Origin: Flavobacteriales bacterium UBA4422
GTDB taxonomy: Bacteria > Bacteroidota > Bacteroidia > Flavobacteriales_G > Salibacteraceae
Length of the DNA: 64,000 bases
Direction: 5' to 3'
NCBI GenBank assembly: GCA_002389645.1
Contig: DGQE01000012.1
Span: forward strand, 126,098-190,097
The notes under the pieces are model-generated. The model saw only the letters and a program-made list of their open reading frames with translations, was not told the DNA's origin and made no database searches. Shown here one piece after another: positions 53,401-61,830 of the stretch. The translations under genes and the position numbers were made by a program. Within the stretch, counting starts at the first letter, position 1. Every line of letters begins with the position of its first letter.

Positions 53401-53913
53401 ATGGAAGTATTACAACCGGTAGCCAACCCAAAAGCCAAATCAGACGGCAAGGTCAAAAAAGTTATGATCATTGTGTCTAAAGCAACATTACATAACGTTT
53501 ACGCTAGTTTCATTTTAGCCAATGGGGCTCGAATGGAAGGAATCGAAGCAGAGTTATTTTTCACCTTCTTCGGCCTTGAGGCTATTAATAAAAAGAAGCT
53601 AAATGATTTGCATGTTGCCACAGTGGGTAACCCAGCGATGCACATTCCTACACTTCTAGGCGGATTGCCAGGAATGGAAGCGATGGCAACGTCAATGATG
53701 AAAAAGGAAATGGAGAAATTAGATATTCCTCCTATCGATGAATTTCTTGAAATTCTAGTCGCTTCAGGTGTTAAAATCTGGGCGTGTAAACTAGCTATGG
53801 ATATGTTCCACTTAGAAAAAGAAGATCTAATCGATGATCTTGAAGGAGTATTAACAGTAGGCGACTTTTATAACAGAGCCCATGGTGAAGGTTCTCACCT
53901 AATGTTCATCTAA
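53401..53913 (+). CDS. DsrE/DsrF/DrsH-like protein (DsrE2 type)
   Basis: The 170-aa protein matches the DsrE2 branch: VMIIVSKATLHNVYASFILA (about 21-40), ELFFTFFGLEAINKKKL (about 51-67) and the Cys in GVKIWACKLAMDMFHL (about 123-138, Cys129). DsrE2 proteins carry persulfide and often partner TusA, TusE and rhodanese. It lacks obvious membrane helices beyond a hydrophobic strand. It is the last gene of the SQR-tusE-dsrE2 unit and is followed by an intrinsic terminator. Confidence 0.88.
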   Translation: MEVLQPVANPKAKSDGKVKKVMIIVSKATLHNVYASFILANGARMEGIEAELFFTFFGLEAINKKKLNDLHVATVGNPAMHIPTLLGGLPGMEAMATSMMKKEMEKLDIPPIDEFLEILVASGVKIWACKLAMDMFHLEKEDLIDDLEGVLTVGDFYNRAHGEGSHLMFI

Positions 53914-53937
53914 TACACTATCAACCAAAAGTAAACG

Positions 53938-53967
53938 CCCGATTCAGCAATGAATCGGGTTTTTTTA
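53938..53967 (+). terminator. Intrinsic terminator of the sulfur cassette
   Basis: Stem CCCGATTC (53938-53945) / GAATCGGG (53952-53959) with a six-base loop, then a run of T to 53966. It ends the SQR-tusE-dsrE2 transcript and its T run overlaps the stop of the convergent glycosyltransferase gene. Confidence 0.9.
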
Positions 53968-54924
53968 TTGTAATCTTGGGTGTTCGAGGTAGTGATTTCG
54001 ATCAGATGACGATCTAGATAATAGTTCGCCTACGAATCCTGCCAAGAATAGCTGAACGCCCATTATCATAACCACTAAAGCAAGGTAAAACCAAGGTCTA
54101 TCCGTGATCAATGGTGCTTTAATTTTCGCATTGAGGTAAAAGAGTTTTTCTAATCCCAAATAAGCCGTTAGCGCTAAGCCTATCAAAAACATAAGTGTTC
54201 CAGCAAGACCAAATAAGTGCATCGGTTTTTTACCAAATCGACTCACAAACATGATCGACAAAAGATCCAATGGACCGTTGATAAAGCGAATCAAACCAAA
54301 CTTGGTAGTTCCGTATTTCCTCTCTTGATGTTGTACAACCTTTTCTCCAATATTGCTATAACCAGCCCATTTAGCAATAACAGGAATGTAGCGATGCATC
54401 TCACCATATACTTCGATGGAATGGACAACTTCACCTTTATATGCTTTTAAGCCGCAATTGAAATCGTGTAAATAGATTCCACTCATTTTTCTCGTGGCCC
54501 AATTATATAGCTTGGTCGGAATTGTTTTCGAGATGGGATCATAACGTTTTTTCTTCCACCCTGAAACCAAATCATATCCATCAGACATAATCATCCGATG
54601 AAGTTCTGGGATCTCGTCAGGACTATCTTGCAAATCAGCATCCATAGTAACCACAACCTCGCCATTCGAAGCTCCGAAACCTACATTTAGTGCTGCCGAT
54701 TTTCCATAATTTCTCTTGAACCGAATGCCTTTGACGTTTGAGTCTTTGGCGTTAATCGACTCGATAATAGTCCAAGAACTATCCTTGCTACCATCATCGA
54801 TAAACCACACTTCATATGTAAAATTATTCTCATTCATCACTCGAACAATCCATTCGTGCAACTCTGGCAGAGACTCTTCCTCATTGAGAAGCGGAATAAC
54901 TATAGAAATGTCTTTTTTACTCAT
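53965..54924 (-). CDS. Polyprenol-phosphate glycosyltransferase (GT2, DPM1-like)
   Basis: From ATG 54924 (an ATG 12 bases upstream is possible) the 319-aa protein has a GT-A domain: ISIVIPLLNEEESLPELHEW (about 6-25), VWFIDDGSKDSSW (about 39-51), VTMDADLQDSPDEIP (about 86-100, DAD metal site), and two C-terminal helices (about 230-300). This is the GtrB/DPM1 layout: it moves a sugar from a nucleotide donor to undecaprenyl phosphate. Together with the GT39-like gene this gives a donor-then-transferase pair, though the two genes are 2.2 kb apart. It overlaps the DUF4199 gene by eight bases. Confidence 0.9.
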   Translation of the reverse strand: MSKKDISIVIPLLNEEESLPELHEWIVRVMNENNFTYEVWFIDDGSKDSSWTIIESINAKDSNVKGIRFKRNYGKSAALNVGFGASNGEVVVTMDADLQDSPDEIPELHRMIMSDGYDLVSGWKKKRYDPISKTIPTKLYNWATRKMSGIYLHDFNCGLKAYKGEVVHSIEVYGEMHRYIPVIAKWAGYSNIGEKVVQHQERKYGTTKFGLIRFINGPLDLLSIMFVSRFGKKPMHLFGLAGTLMFLIGLALTAYLGLEKLFYLNAKIKAPLITDRPWFYLALVVMIMGVQLFLAGFVGELLSRSSSDRNHYLEHPRLQ

Positions 54925-55453
54925 CAGATGCGTCAAAGATCGGTGGTTTTTGTTTCAAAATTGTAGCGACTACCAAAGCTATAATAAAGCCTCCAATGGT
55001 TTTAGACTGAAAGTCGCCCATTGCAAGACTAGCTAGGTCAAATTTTTGAAACTCTTCAATCATCTCTTTATAGGTTGCTTCGCCCATAAATGAAATTATC
55101 TGATCTTTAGCTTCTCCAAGCGACTGCAGGTTATCATTTATAAAAAAATCAACAAAGCTTCCATCGACTGTCAAACCATACAAATAGATCATCATTGCAC
55201 TCAAAGAAGCGTAGATAAAAGTGAACATCACTCCTGCGATAAAACCCCTTCCATATGTGAGAAAGCCTTCGCCTTCAACCTCTTTGTATTTTTTCACAGC
55301 GGTGTACATCAACAAAGCAGGAACGGCAAGTCCAAAAAATTTGATTGCACCAAATGGGTTCAAAGAGAGGACATAATATGAAGTTAAGAAAAGTGCAAAA
55401 GCAATTAATCCGGCTAAGCTTGCTCCATTGAGTATAGTGGTATAGTGATTCAT
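54917..55453 (-). CDS. DUF4199 membrane protein
   Basis: The 178-aa protein has four membrane helices (about 12-30, 36-52, 68-92, 150-170), with YGRGFIAGVMFTFIYASLSA (about 67-86) as the clearest family block and an amphipathic loop between helices 3 and 4. DUF4199 is a Bacteroidota family of unknown function, often beside a GT2 gene as here. Its stop overlaps the start of that gene, so they are translated from one message. Confidence 0.88.
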   Translation of the reverse strand: MNHYTTILNGASLAGLIAFALFLTSYYVLSLNPFGAIKFFGLAVPALLMYTAVKKYKEVEGEGFLTYGRGFIAGVMFTFIYASLSAMMIYLYGLTVDGSFVDFFINDNLQSLGEAKDQIISFMGEATYKEMIEEFQKFDLASLAMGDFQSKTIGGFIIALVVATILKQKPPIFDASDE

Positions 55454-55505
55454 TCAATTAAAATTGGAAGGAACAAATGTAATATTCAATGATTCAAAAG
55501 AAGTA

Positions 55506-55535
55506 TTGCTATCATGACAATGAATTATACTTTTG
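55506..55535 (+). promoter_or_regulatory. Bacteroidota-type promoter of the SRP RNA gene
   Basis: TTG (55506-55508), exactly 19 bases, then TACTTTTG (55528-55535): a perfect match to TTG-N19-TAnnTTTG. Seven bases on, the SRP RNA helix begins, as expected for a start site at about 55542. Confidence 0.88.
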
Positions 55536-55542
55536 CACCCTT

Positions 55543-55643
55543 AAGGGCAAGTCTTATACGACCAGCTCCTGGTGAACTCCCCCAGGTCAGGAATGAAGCA
55601 AGGGTAGCCGGTCGTAGCGGTGCGATGTAAGTAGCTTGCCCTT
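55543..55643 (+). ncRNA. ffs: Signal recognition particle RNA, small bacterial type (4.5S-like)
   Basis: The RNA core of the signal recognition particle binds Ffh and targets membrane and secreted proteins to FtsY and SecYEG. The ends pair as AAGGGCAAG (55543-55551) with CTTGCCCTT (55635-55643). The tip carries the conserved domain IV signature, with GGTCAGG (55584-55590) and the asymmetric loop AAGCA (55596-55600), closed by GACCAGCTCC-like pairing. About 101 nt and one long hairpin without an Alu domain. A perfect promoter lies directly upstream and a T run follows the last pair. Confidence 0.95.
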
Positions 55644-55652
55644 ATTTTTTTG
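55644..55652 (+). terminator. T run ending the SRP RNA
   Basis: A T-rich run (ATTTTTTT) directly follows the last base pair of the SRP RNA hairpin, which itself acts as the terminator stem. Confidence 0.75.
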
Positions 55653-55730
55653 TCATAATGTGAAAGCTTCTGTTGAAAACAGATTAACCCGCTACAGCTC
55701 TGACTCACCACCCTTATCTACCTTCGATGC

Positions 55731-58129
55731 ATGTTAAAAAAGATGCCCTTTATCATCGCATTCATGCTGATGTGTCTCAATTCAATGGGACAGGCAGTCT
55801 TTATTAAAACGGAATTCGATTTTGGATCACTCGCCAAAGAGGCTGGTCATTTTGAAGAAGATTTTTTATTCCGAAATACTGGTAACGAAAGCATTAAAAT
55901 TCTTTCTGTTCGTTCTGTTCAACCAGCACTCACCTTTATTTATACTCGCTCTGAGGTTTAGAAGGCGAGTGTGGATTCGTAAAAGTGAAAATTCATACTG
56001 ATTCGCTTCAAGGACTTTTCCACGATGAGGTTTATATCACCCTCATAGACGGAAAGGAAGTTAAAAGCGAAGTACTTTACATCAGGGCACGGATTAATAA
56101 GGAAGGCAAAAAAAGAGACAATAGGGCTTTTGAAGATGGCGCCATTTCAACTTCTGTCGAGGTTTCCCCTCAAGATATCGAAACGATGGAGGGCTTTCTA
56201 GGCCCAGACAAACTAAGCAGAGCAGAGTCCGAAATAACTTACTTAAAAAAGCAGGTTGAATTAAAAAGCGACTTAATTGCCAAACTGAGTGATGACCTAT
56301 TTAAGAAGCAAGCACAAGAAAAAGAAAACTTTGAACGACTAGCTAACCTTGAAAAAGTGCTTAAAGAAAATAAAGATCAAAGCAATTCAGAAGCACTGGG
56401 TCAACTTAACGAACTAAGCAGTAGACTTACAGACATGCGCAGTTCTGATAGCTTGTTGAGGTCTGAAATCACAAAGCAAGAGCAGCAATATTCAATACTA
56501 AAACAACAGGCTGATTCAGCTCGGAGCTATGCGGCAGATCTGAGCCAGAAACTTCAAGATCAATTTGAAAGTGAAGCTCGTGCTATGGAAAAAGCTCAAA
56601 GACTTGAGGTGGAATTACGCAATAAAAAGCTTACCGAAAAACAACAGCAAGCAAGAATTGACTCACTGACCAACGTCCTGGCCTCTGGAATCAATAAAGA
56701 AGAAGTAAGCAAAGAAATCATGGAGCTTCGCAGCGAATTAGTTCGCAAAAAGAAAGAGCAAGCAATTCAGGAATCTCAGTCAAAGTATCAGCAAGAAAAA
56801 ATTAAACTGCTGAAGCAAGAAAATGAATTTATAAAGCAATCAGCAGACAGTCTGACCAAATATGCAGCAAATAGCGCACAAGAAAATGAACGTTTATTAA
56901 GTCAATTAGAACAAAGTACTTCAAGGATCTCAAGCTTCGAGTCGAAAATTGACAGCTTGCAAAGAGCTACGGCCGAGGTGAATTCATCAGAAAAAGAATC
57001 GATAGCTGAATTAGAAAAGCTCAGAAAGGAACTTGCATCGATCGAAATGCAAGACTCAAAGCTAAAGGATTCAATCAACCAAAAGGAGATTGAACTTGCG
57101 CAACTTGAACAAGAGCGAGATGAAACAAAAAAGAACATGGCAGCTCTTGAAAGAGCCACCACCAAGCAACAAGAGCAAGCTCATAACTTGATGTACAGAA
57201 TCAACGGGCTTGCTGAAAAAGAAACACAAGCTCAATTAGAAATCAAGCAGCTTAAATTAGACGTCAAGCAGAGTCAATATAAAGAAGACAGCACTAGACA
57301 ATCTGTTAACGATTTAGTGAGCAAGATTGGAATGAAAGAAAAATCTATAATGGATTTATCGAACAAAATAGAAAAGAAAGAATCTGAACTGACAGCAGTA
57401 AAAAATGATAAGGTGACCCTTCAAAAAGATTTAGAAAAAGCAAAATCAGATCTAACCAATAGTGATGCGCTCATCGATTCTCTAACCCAAGGACTAGTGG
57501 TAAAAGAAGAACATTCGAAGATGTTAGAAAACGATATTTTAGCGTTGCATAATCAAGTTGTTTCGAGCAAACAAAAAGAAGCTGACTACAAGGCAAAAGC
57601 AGATGACCTAGCGAGTAGGTTAACAAATGCACACCTGAGCAACGATCTTACTTTTCAAGAACTGAAAGGTGATATCGAAGCAATGAGGGTTGAACGAGAG
57701 GCTTTCAAGAAAAAATACCAAGCTAGCCAACGAACAATCGATCAACTTCAATCTGAGCTAGCCGAAAGCAAGCGCAATGAAGAAAGTGCTATTGCGTTTG
57801 CCAACGAACTTTCAAATGGAAAAACAAGTGGTAATTCAAAAATAAAATCAGCGGCAAAAAACGAAAGTGAAGTTATTTACAGCATAAATGTCATATCGAG
57901 CAACGAGCCGACCGACATGGCAAAAGCTTTTGAAAATGAAAGTAATGTTCGTGAATACATAGAAAGCGGAAGGTATAGATACGCTATCGGTGAGTATGAT
58001 AGTCTTGAAGAAGCCATCAAAGGCAAAGAAAAAATGAAGGCGAAAGGATATTCTCTCGCCTTCATTGTAGCTTTTAAAAATGGGAATCGCATTTCCCTTA
58101 AGGAAGCACTAGAGTCAGTCCAAGACTAA
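55731..58129 (+). pseudogene. DUF1573/coiled-coil/SPOR-like exported protein, frameshifted
   Basis: The first frame (55731-55961) has a signal peptide (MLKKMPFIIAFMLMCLNSMG) and the start of a DUF1573 Ig-like domain (TEFDFGSLAKEAGHFEEDFL, about 26-45), then stops at TAG 55959-55961 after YTRSEV. The next frame supplies the rest without a break (LEGECGFVKVKIHTDSLQGL), a coiled coil of about 450 residues rich in Gln/Glu/Lys/Ser, and a SPOR-like end (EVIYSINVISSNEPTDMAKA... to about 714 of the second part). One extra T in GAGGTTTAGAAGG would restore one protein of about 800 aa. The downstream part alone starts at GTG 55985. Confidence 0.78.
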
Positions 58130-58132
58130 TAA

Positions 58133-60070
58133 TTAGTCAAGCACAGTAAACTTCACTGTTTTTAATTTTGAATCTGTTCTGTATTGAGCAATGTAATTGC
58201 CCATTGCAAGTCCAGATATTTGAACTTCTCTAAGGTCAGTCAAGGATAATTTTTTGATCATTTGACCTGTTTGATTATAGATGAAAATTTCACCTCCTAC
58301 TTCTATTTCACCTTGTAGTGCCAACGTAACATTTCCTGCACTTGGATTTGGATATGCCACGAGGTTTGATCCATCTTCCCATTCAGCAATTCCTTCAGGA
58401 TAGTCCATCGTCTCTTCATCACCCATGGTGTAGCCAACAGTAAATGATAATTGTGCATTGCATCCAAACTCATCCTCAAATTGGTGCAAAGGAGGAAAGA
58501 AACTACCTTCCTCAGCAGAGTGCAGCCATATGCGTCCATTACCATCATTGTTCGCGAAAAATCTTAATCCATCGCATCCTGAATCGTCAATGAACATTGT
58601 GTAGCAGCCAGGCGCGCATGTAACTGTATCAAGATAATTGGTATTGGATGAAGCGGTAGTTCTTTCATAAACTATATTTCCTCGCTCATCTTCTACTCGA
58701 TACTTTGTTTCTGACCCACCAGCATTGTTATTGAAAGCAATGATGAATTCCTCAGGAAACACTGGGGTATCGCTAAATGTAGATACAAAGTGATTATTTC
58801 CATCGTATTCGTCATCAGTATTGTTTACACCAACAATCTGAACATGAAATCTGTTTTTTTCTTTCTCTCCGAAAAGCCACTTATCATAAGCAGGCAATAC
58901 AACATCCCGAGACTGACCTGGATTAATCACTCCCTGAAATGTGTGTCGAATTATCTCTGGGCTTCCTTCAACCCAATACTCTAAATTCACATACGTAATC
59001 ACCTCAGAACCTGTGTTTTCAATTACTATTTCCGGATTATTACACACTGGATTCATTTCCCAGTATTGGTCTTTTGATGATGGGCTTAATACGTCTTTGA
59101 TCGCAGCATCGTTAGCGAAATTCCAATCTCCATATTGAAAAATTGTAGCCTCTATAATGTACTGTGGATCAAAACCAGCTCCTCCATTATAGTTATATGA
59201 TTCCCAATCCACATCAAACTCAGCTGTTTGACCCGCAGCCACAAACGCTGAGATGTTGTTATCAAAACGTTTTGTTTCCGTTCCTGGGCACCATCCGGCT
59301 CTATCATAAACCCAAGTACCTGTTTGCGCCTCCAATGGGTTGCTTCCACAATCATCTCTCCAAATATCCTCTTGAACAGCATTATTGCCATTAACATTTA
59401 GCTTATACCATTTACGGCAAAACTCTGCGCAGTTTTCATTACCACCGAAACTGTGACCAGAGGCGACCATTCTAAACTTGGCGCCACCCAATTCAGGATG
59501 CATGGTTATGTCAGTTGGAACCAAGTAGTCTTCAATAGGATCATTGGCAAAACCATACTTAAAGGTTCCATCATAAAGTGTAGTCACATCCAGCACTTCA
59601 CGTGGCGGAGTGCCCTCAATAAAATCAAAATCAATAGATACTGTAAAACCATCTTGATAACCACTGTAATGAGCTCGAACCCTTCTTTCTCCATTTAATA
59701 TTGGAGCATAATCTGTGACATCAATTTCGTAGACAAATTCCCAACTATCACCTTTATTACCTGCATAAGGAGTGATGATTCTAGTTAATTCAACCCATCG
59801 AGAAGAATTGGCATCAATAGGATCTTCAACTTCAATTTTGGTTGTATAGTCCCATTCACTGCATCCACCAGATGGACACCCTAAGGTATAATACATAATT
59901 ATCCTCCTGTATTCACCTGACGCAGGAAATGATGTTGTATCGAACCAGTTTCCGTACCAATCCCAATGAGTTTCTTGATGAGATTGAACTTTGATCGTAT
60001 CTCCTTCGGCCGCATCCATTAAGAATGATAAGGAGAAAATGAATAGAATAGAAAGTAATATTGATTTCAT
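58133..60070 (-). CDS. PNGase F-like protein with T9SS sorting domain
   Basis: PNGase F hydrolyses the bond between an N-glycan and Asn. The 645-aa product (from ATG 60070) has a signal peptide (about 1-21) and then the two jelly-roll halves of that fold: CSEWDYTTKIEV (about 70-81), VSIDFDFIEGTPP (about 144-156), NCAEFCRKWY (about 213-222) and DRAGWCPGTETKRFD (about 255-269). Asp74 and Glu216 match the positions of catalytic Asp60 and Glu206 of the flavobacterial enzyme as I recall it; the match to Glu118 appears to be Tyr. A further beta domain and a T9SS type A domain (about 570-645) follow. Confidence 0.85.
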   Translation of the reverse strand: MKSILLSILFIFSLSFLMDAAEGDTIKVQSHQETHWDWYGNWFDTTSFPASGEYRRIIMYYTLGCPSGGCSEWDYTTKIEVEDPIDANSSRWVELTRIITPYAGNKGDSWEFVYEIDVTDYAPILNGERRVRAHYSGYQDGFTVSIDFDFIEGTPPREVLDVTTLYDGTFKYGFANDPIEDYLVPTDITMHPELGGAKFRMVASGHSFGGNENCAEFCRKWYKLNVNGNNAVQEDIWRDDCGSNPLEAQTGTWVYDRAGWCPGTETKRFDNNISAFVAAGQTAEFDVDWESYNYNGGAGFDPQYIIEATIFQYGDWNFANDAAIKDVLSPSSKDQYWEMNPVCNNPEIVIENTGSEVITYVNLEYWVEGSPEIIRHTFQGVINPGQSRDVVLPAYDKWLFGEKEKNRFHVQIVGVNNTDDEYDGNNHFVSTFSDTPVFPEEFIIAFNNNAGGSETKYRVEDERGNIVYERTTASSNTNYLDTVTCAPGCYTMFIDDSGCDGLRFFANNDGNGRIWLHSAEEGSFFPPLHQFEDEFGCNAQLSFTVGYTMGDEETMDYPEGIAEWEDGSNLVAYPNPSAGNVTLALQGEIEVGGEIFIYNQTGQMIKKLSLTDLREVQISGLAMGNYIAQYRTDSKLKTVKFTVLD

Positions 60071-60161
60071 ATAATCATCTTTAAATTTCATCAAAGATGG
60101 TTAAAACGATTCAACTTAAAGCATAACTAGGTAGTTACATTTGCACCATAATTAGAATGCT

Positions 60162-61139
60162 ATGCAATATAGAAGACTAGGAAAAGCCGGAGTTCAAGTA
60201 AGCGCTTTATCGTTTGGATCATGGGTGACTTTCGGAAATCAAGTAGATCTCAACATCGCTAAAGAATGTATGCATCACGCTTATGATAACGGTGTTAACT
60301 TTTTCGACAATGCGGAGGTTTATGCAGCAGGAAAGTCTGAAGAGGTAATGGGGAAAATCATTTCTGATGCAAGTTGGAACCGTGATTCATACCTCTTATC
60401 CTCAAAAGTTTTTTGGGGTGGTGACAAGCCAAATCAAATGGGTTTAAGCAGAAAACGTGTAGTAGAAGCGTGTCATTCTGCTCTAAAGCGTCTGCAAGTA
60501 GATTACCTAGATTTCTATTTCTGTCATCGCCCAGACAAGAATACTCCTATGGAGGAAACAGTATGGGCAATGCACAACCTTATTCAACAAGGAAAAGTAT
60601 TATACTGGGGTACAAGCGAATGGAGCGCTCAAGAAGTTCAAGAGGCCTTCATGATCGCAAGAGCTAATAATCTTATTTCCCCATCAATGGAACAACCACA
60701 ATACAACATGTTGGTGCGAGACAAGGTTGAAGTAGAACTTGACAAGTTATTCAGAGATTATGGTTACGGATCAACCATATGGTCTCCACTTGCTAGTGGA
60801 ATTCTAACAGGGAAATATAACAACGGCATTCCTGAAGGTTCACGATTAACCATGGATGATTTAACCTGGTTAAAAGAGAAATTATTGACCGATGAGAATA
60901 TTCAAAAAGTAATCAAGCTTCAATCAATTGCGGGTAATCTAAATACTTCAGTTGCTAATTTGGCAATGGCATGGTGTTTAAAAAATGAGCATGTGAGTAC
61001 TGTTATCACCGGTGCCACTAAACTAAGTCAGCTTCAAGAAAACTTAAAATCAATTGAGGTTTTAGAAAAACTTGACAGCTCTGTAATGGAGGCAATTGAG
61101 ATTGCACTTGACAACAAACCAGAAAAACCTCAGTATTAA
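60162..61139 (+). CDS. Aldo/keto reductase, Kv-beta-like
   Basis: A cytosolic NADPH-dependent reductase of 325 aa with a TIM-barrel fold. The catalytic set is Asp in GVNFFDNAEVYAAGKSEEVM (about 44-63, with Tyr55), Lys in LLSSKVFWGG (about 78-87) and His in DFYFCHRPD (about 121-129). It looks like the Kv channel beta-subunit/YghZ branch (RRLGKAGVQVSALSFGSW at about 4-21). Substrate unknown, probably aldehydes such as methylglyoxal. A TACATTTG box lies at 60136-60143. Followed closely by aat. Confidence 0.92.
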   Translation: MQYRRLGKAGVQVSALSFGSWVTFGNQVDLNIAKECMHHAYDNGVNFFDNAEVYAAGKSEEVMGKIISDASWNRDSYLLSSKVFWGGDKPNQMGLSRKRVVEACHSALKRLQVDYLDFYFCHRPDKNTPMEETVWAMHNLIQQGKVLYWGTSEWSAQEVQEAFMIARANNLISPSMEQPQYNMLVRDKVEVELDKLFRDYGYGSTIWSPLASGILTGKYNNGIPEGSRLTMDDLTWLKEKLLTDENIQKVIKLQSIAGNLNTSVANLAMAWCLKNEHVSTVITGATKLSQLQENLKSIEVLEKLDSSVMEAIEIALDNKPEKPQY

Positions 61140-61149
61140 TTCACAATCA

Positions 61150-61830
61150 TTGCGAAAAAAACGTCATCAGCTTTTCAGTTTTCCCCCTCCCGAGGAAGCC
61201 GATGAAAACGGTTTGCTTGCTTATGGCGGTGACCTTTCTGCTGAACGTCTAATTTCCGCATATGAATCTGGTGTATTTCCTTGGTTTGAGGCTGGTCAGC
61301 CAATTTTATGGTGGAATCCCCCCATGCGAATGGTACTTTACCCCGATCAATTCAGGATAAGTAAATCACTTAAGCAAAAACTTAAAAAAGAATACTTCGA
61401 ATTTAGAGTAGACACAAATTTTGAGCAAGTCATTCAGCACTGTGCTAAGGTTCCACGCAAGGAACAAACTGGAACCTGGATCACCGATGAGATGATGCAG
61501 GCGTATACCAAACTTCATCACTTGGGCTTTGCTCATAGTTTCGAAACATACCTGAATGATGAGCTTGTCGGTGGGCTATATGGCATCTCACTGGGTCGTG
61601 CATTTTTCGGAGAATCTATGTTTAGCATTGTTTCAGACGCCAGTAAGGCTGCATGTCATTTTTTAACTCAGTTTACTAAAAAGCATGATTTTGCTTTAAT
61701 CGATTGCCAGCTTCACACAACTCATTTAGAGTCATTAGGAGCTAAAGAGATTGAGCGTGGTCAATATCTAAAAGAATTAGATGCAGCTCTTGGTCATCAA
61801 GATTTATGTCAAAATTGGAGTACACTTTGA
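61150..61830 (+). CDS. aat: Leucyl/phenylalanyl-tRNA-protein transferase
   Basis: Aat adds Leu or Phe from aminoacyl-tRNA to the N-terminal Lys or Arg of proteins, marking them for ClpAP through the N-end rule. The product has FPPPEEADENGLLAYGGDLS (about 11-30), YESGVFPWFEAGQPILWWNP (about 37-56), TGTWITDEMMQAY (about 109-121), GLYGISLGRAFFGESMFS (about 145-162) and IDCQLHTTHLESLGA (about 184-198). No ATG fits, so TTG 61150 is taken (226 aa); a TTG at 61096 inside the reductase gene would add 18 residues. Overlaps the methyltransferase gene by 25 bases. Confidence 0.93.
   Translation: MRKKRHQLFSFPPPEEADENGLLAYGGDLSAERLISAYESGVFPWFEAGQPILWWNPPMRMVLYPDQFRISKSLKQKLKKEYFEFRVDTNFEQVIQHCAKVPRKEQTGTWITDEMMQAYTKLHHLGFAHSFETYLNDELVGGLYGISLGRAFFGESMFSIVSDASKAACHFLTQFTKKHDFALIDCQLHTTHLESLGAKEIERGQYLKELDAALGHQDLCQNWSTL

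Noticed and set aside
55945..55965. prfB-like programmed +1 frameshift at the DUF1573 gene
   Set aside because: The restoring shift is -1 and there is no CTTTGA or upstream Shine-Dalgarno-like element as in prfB.
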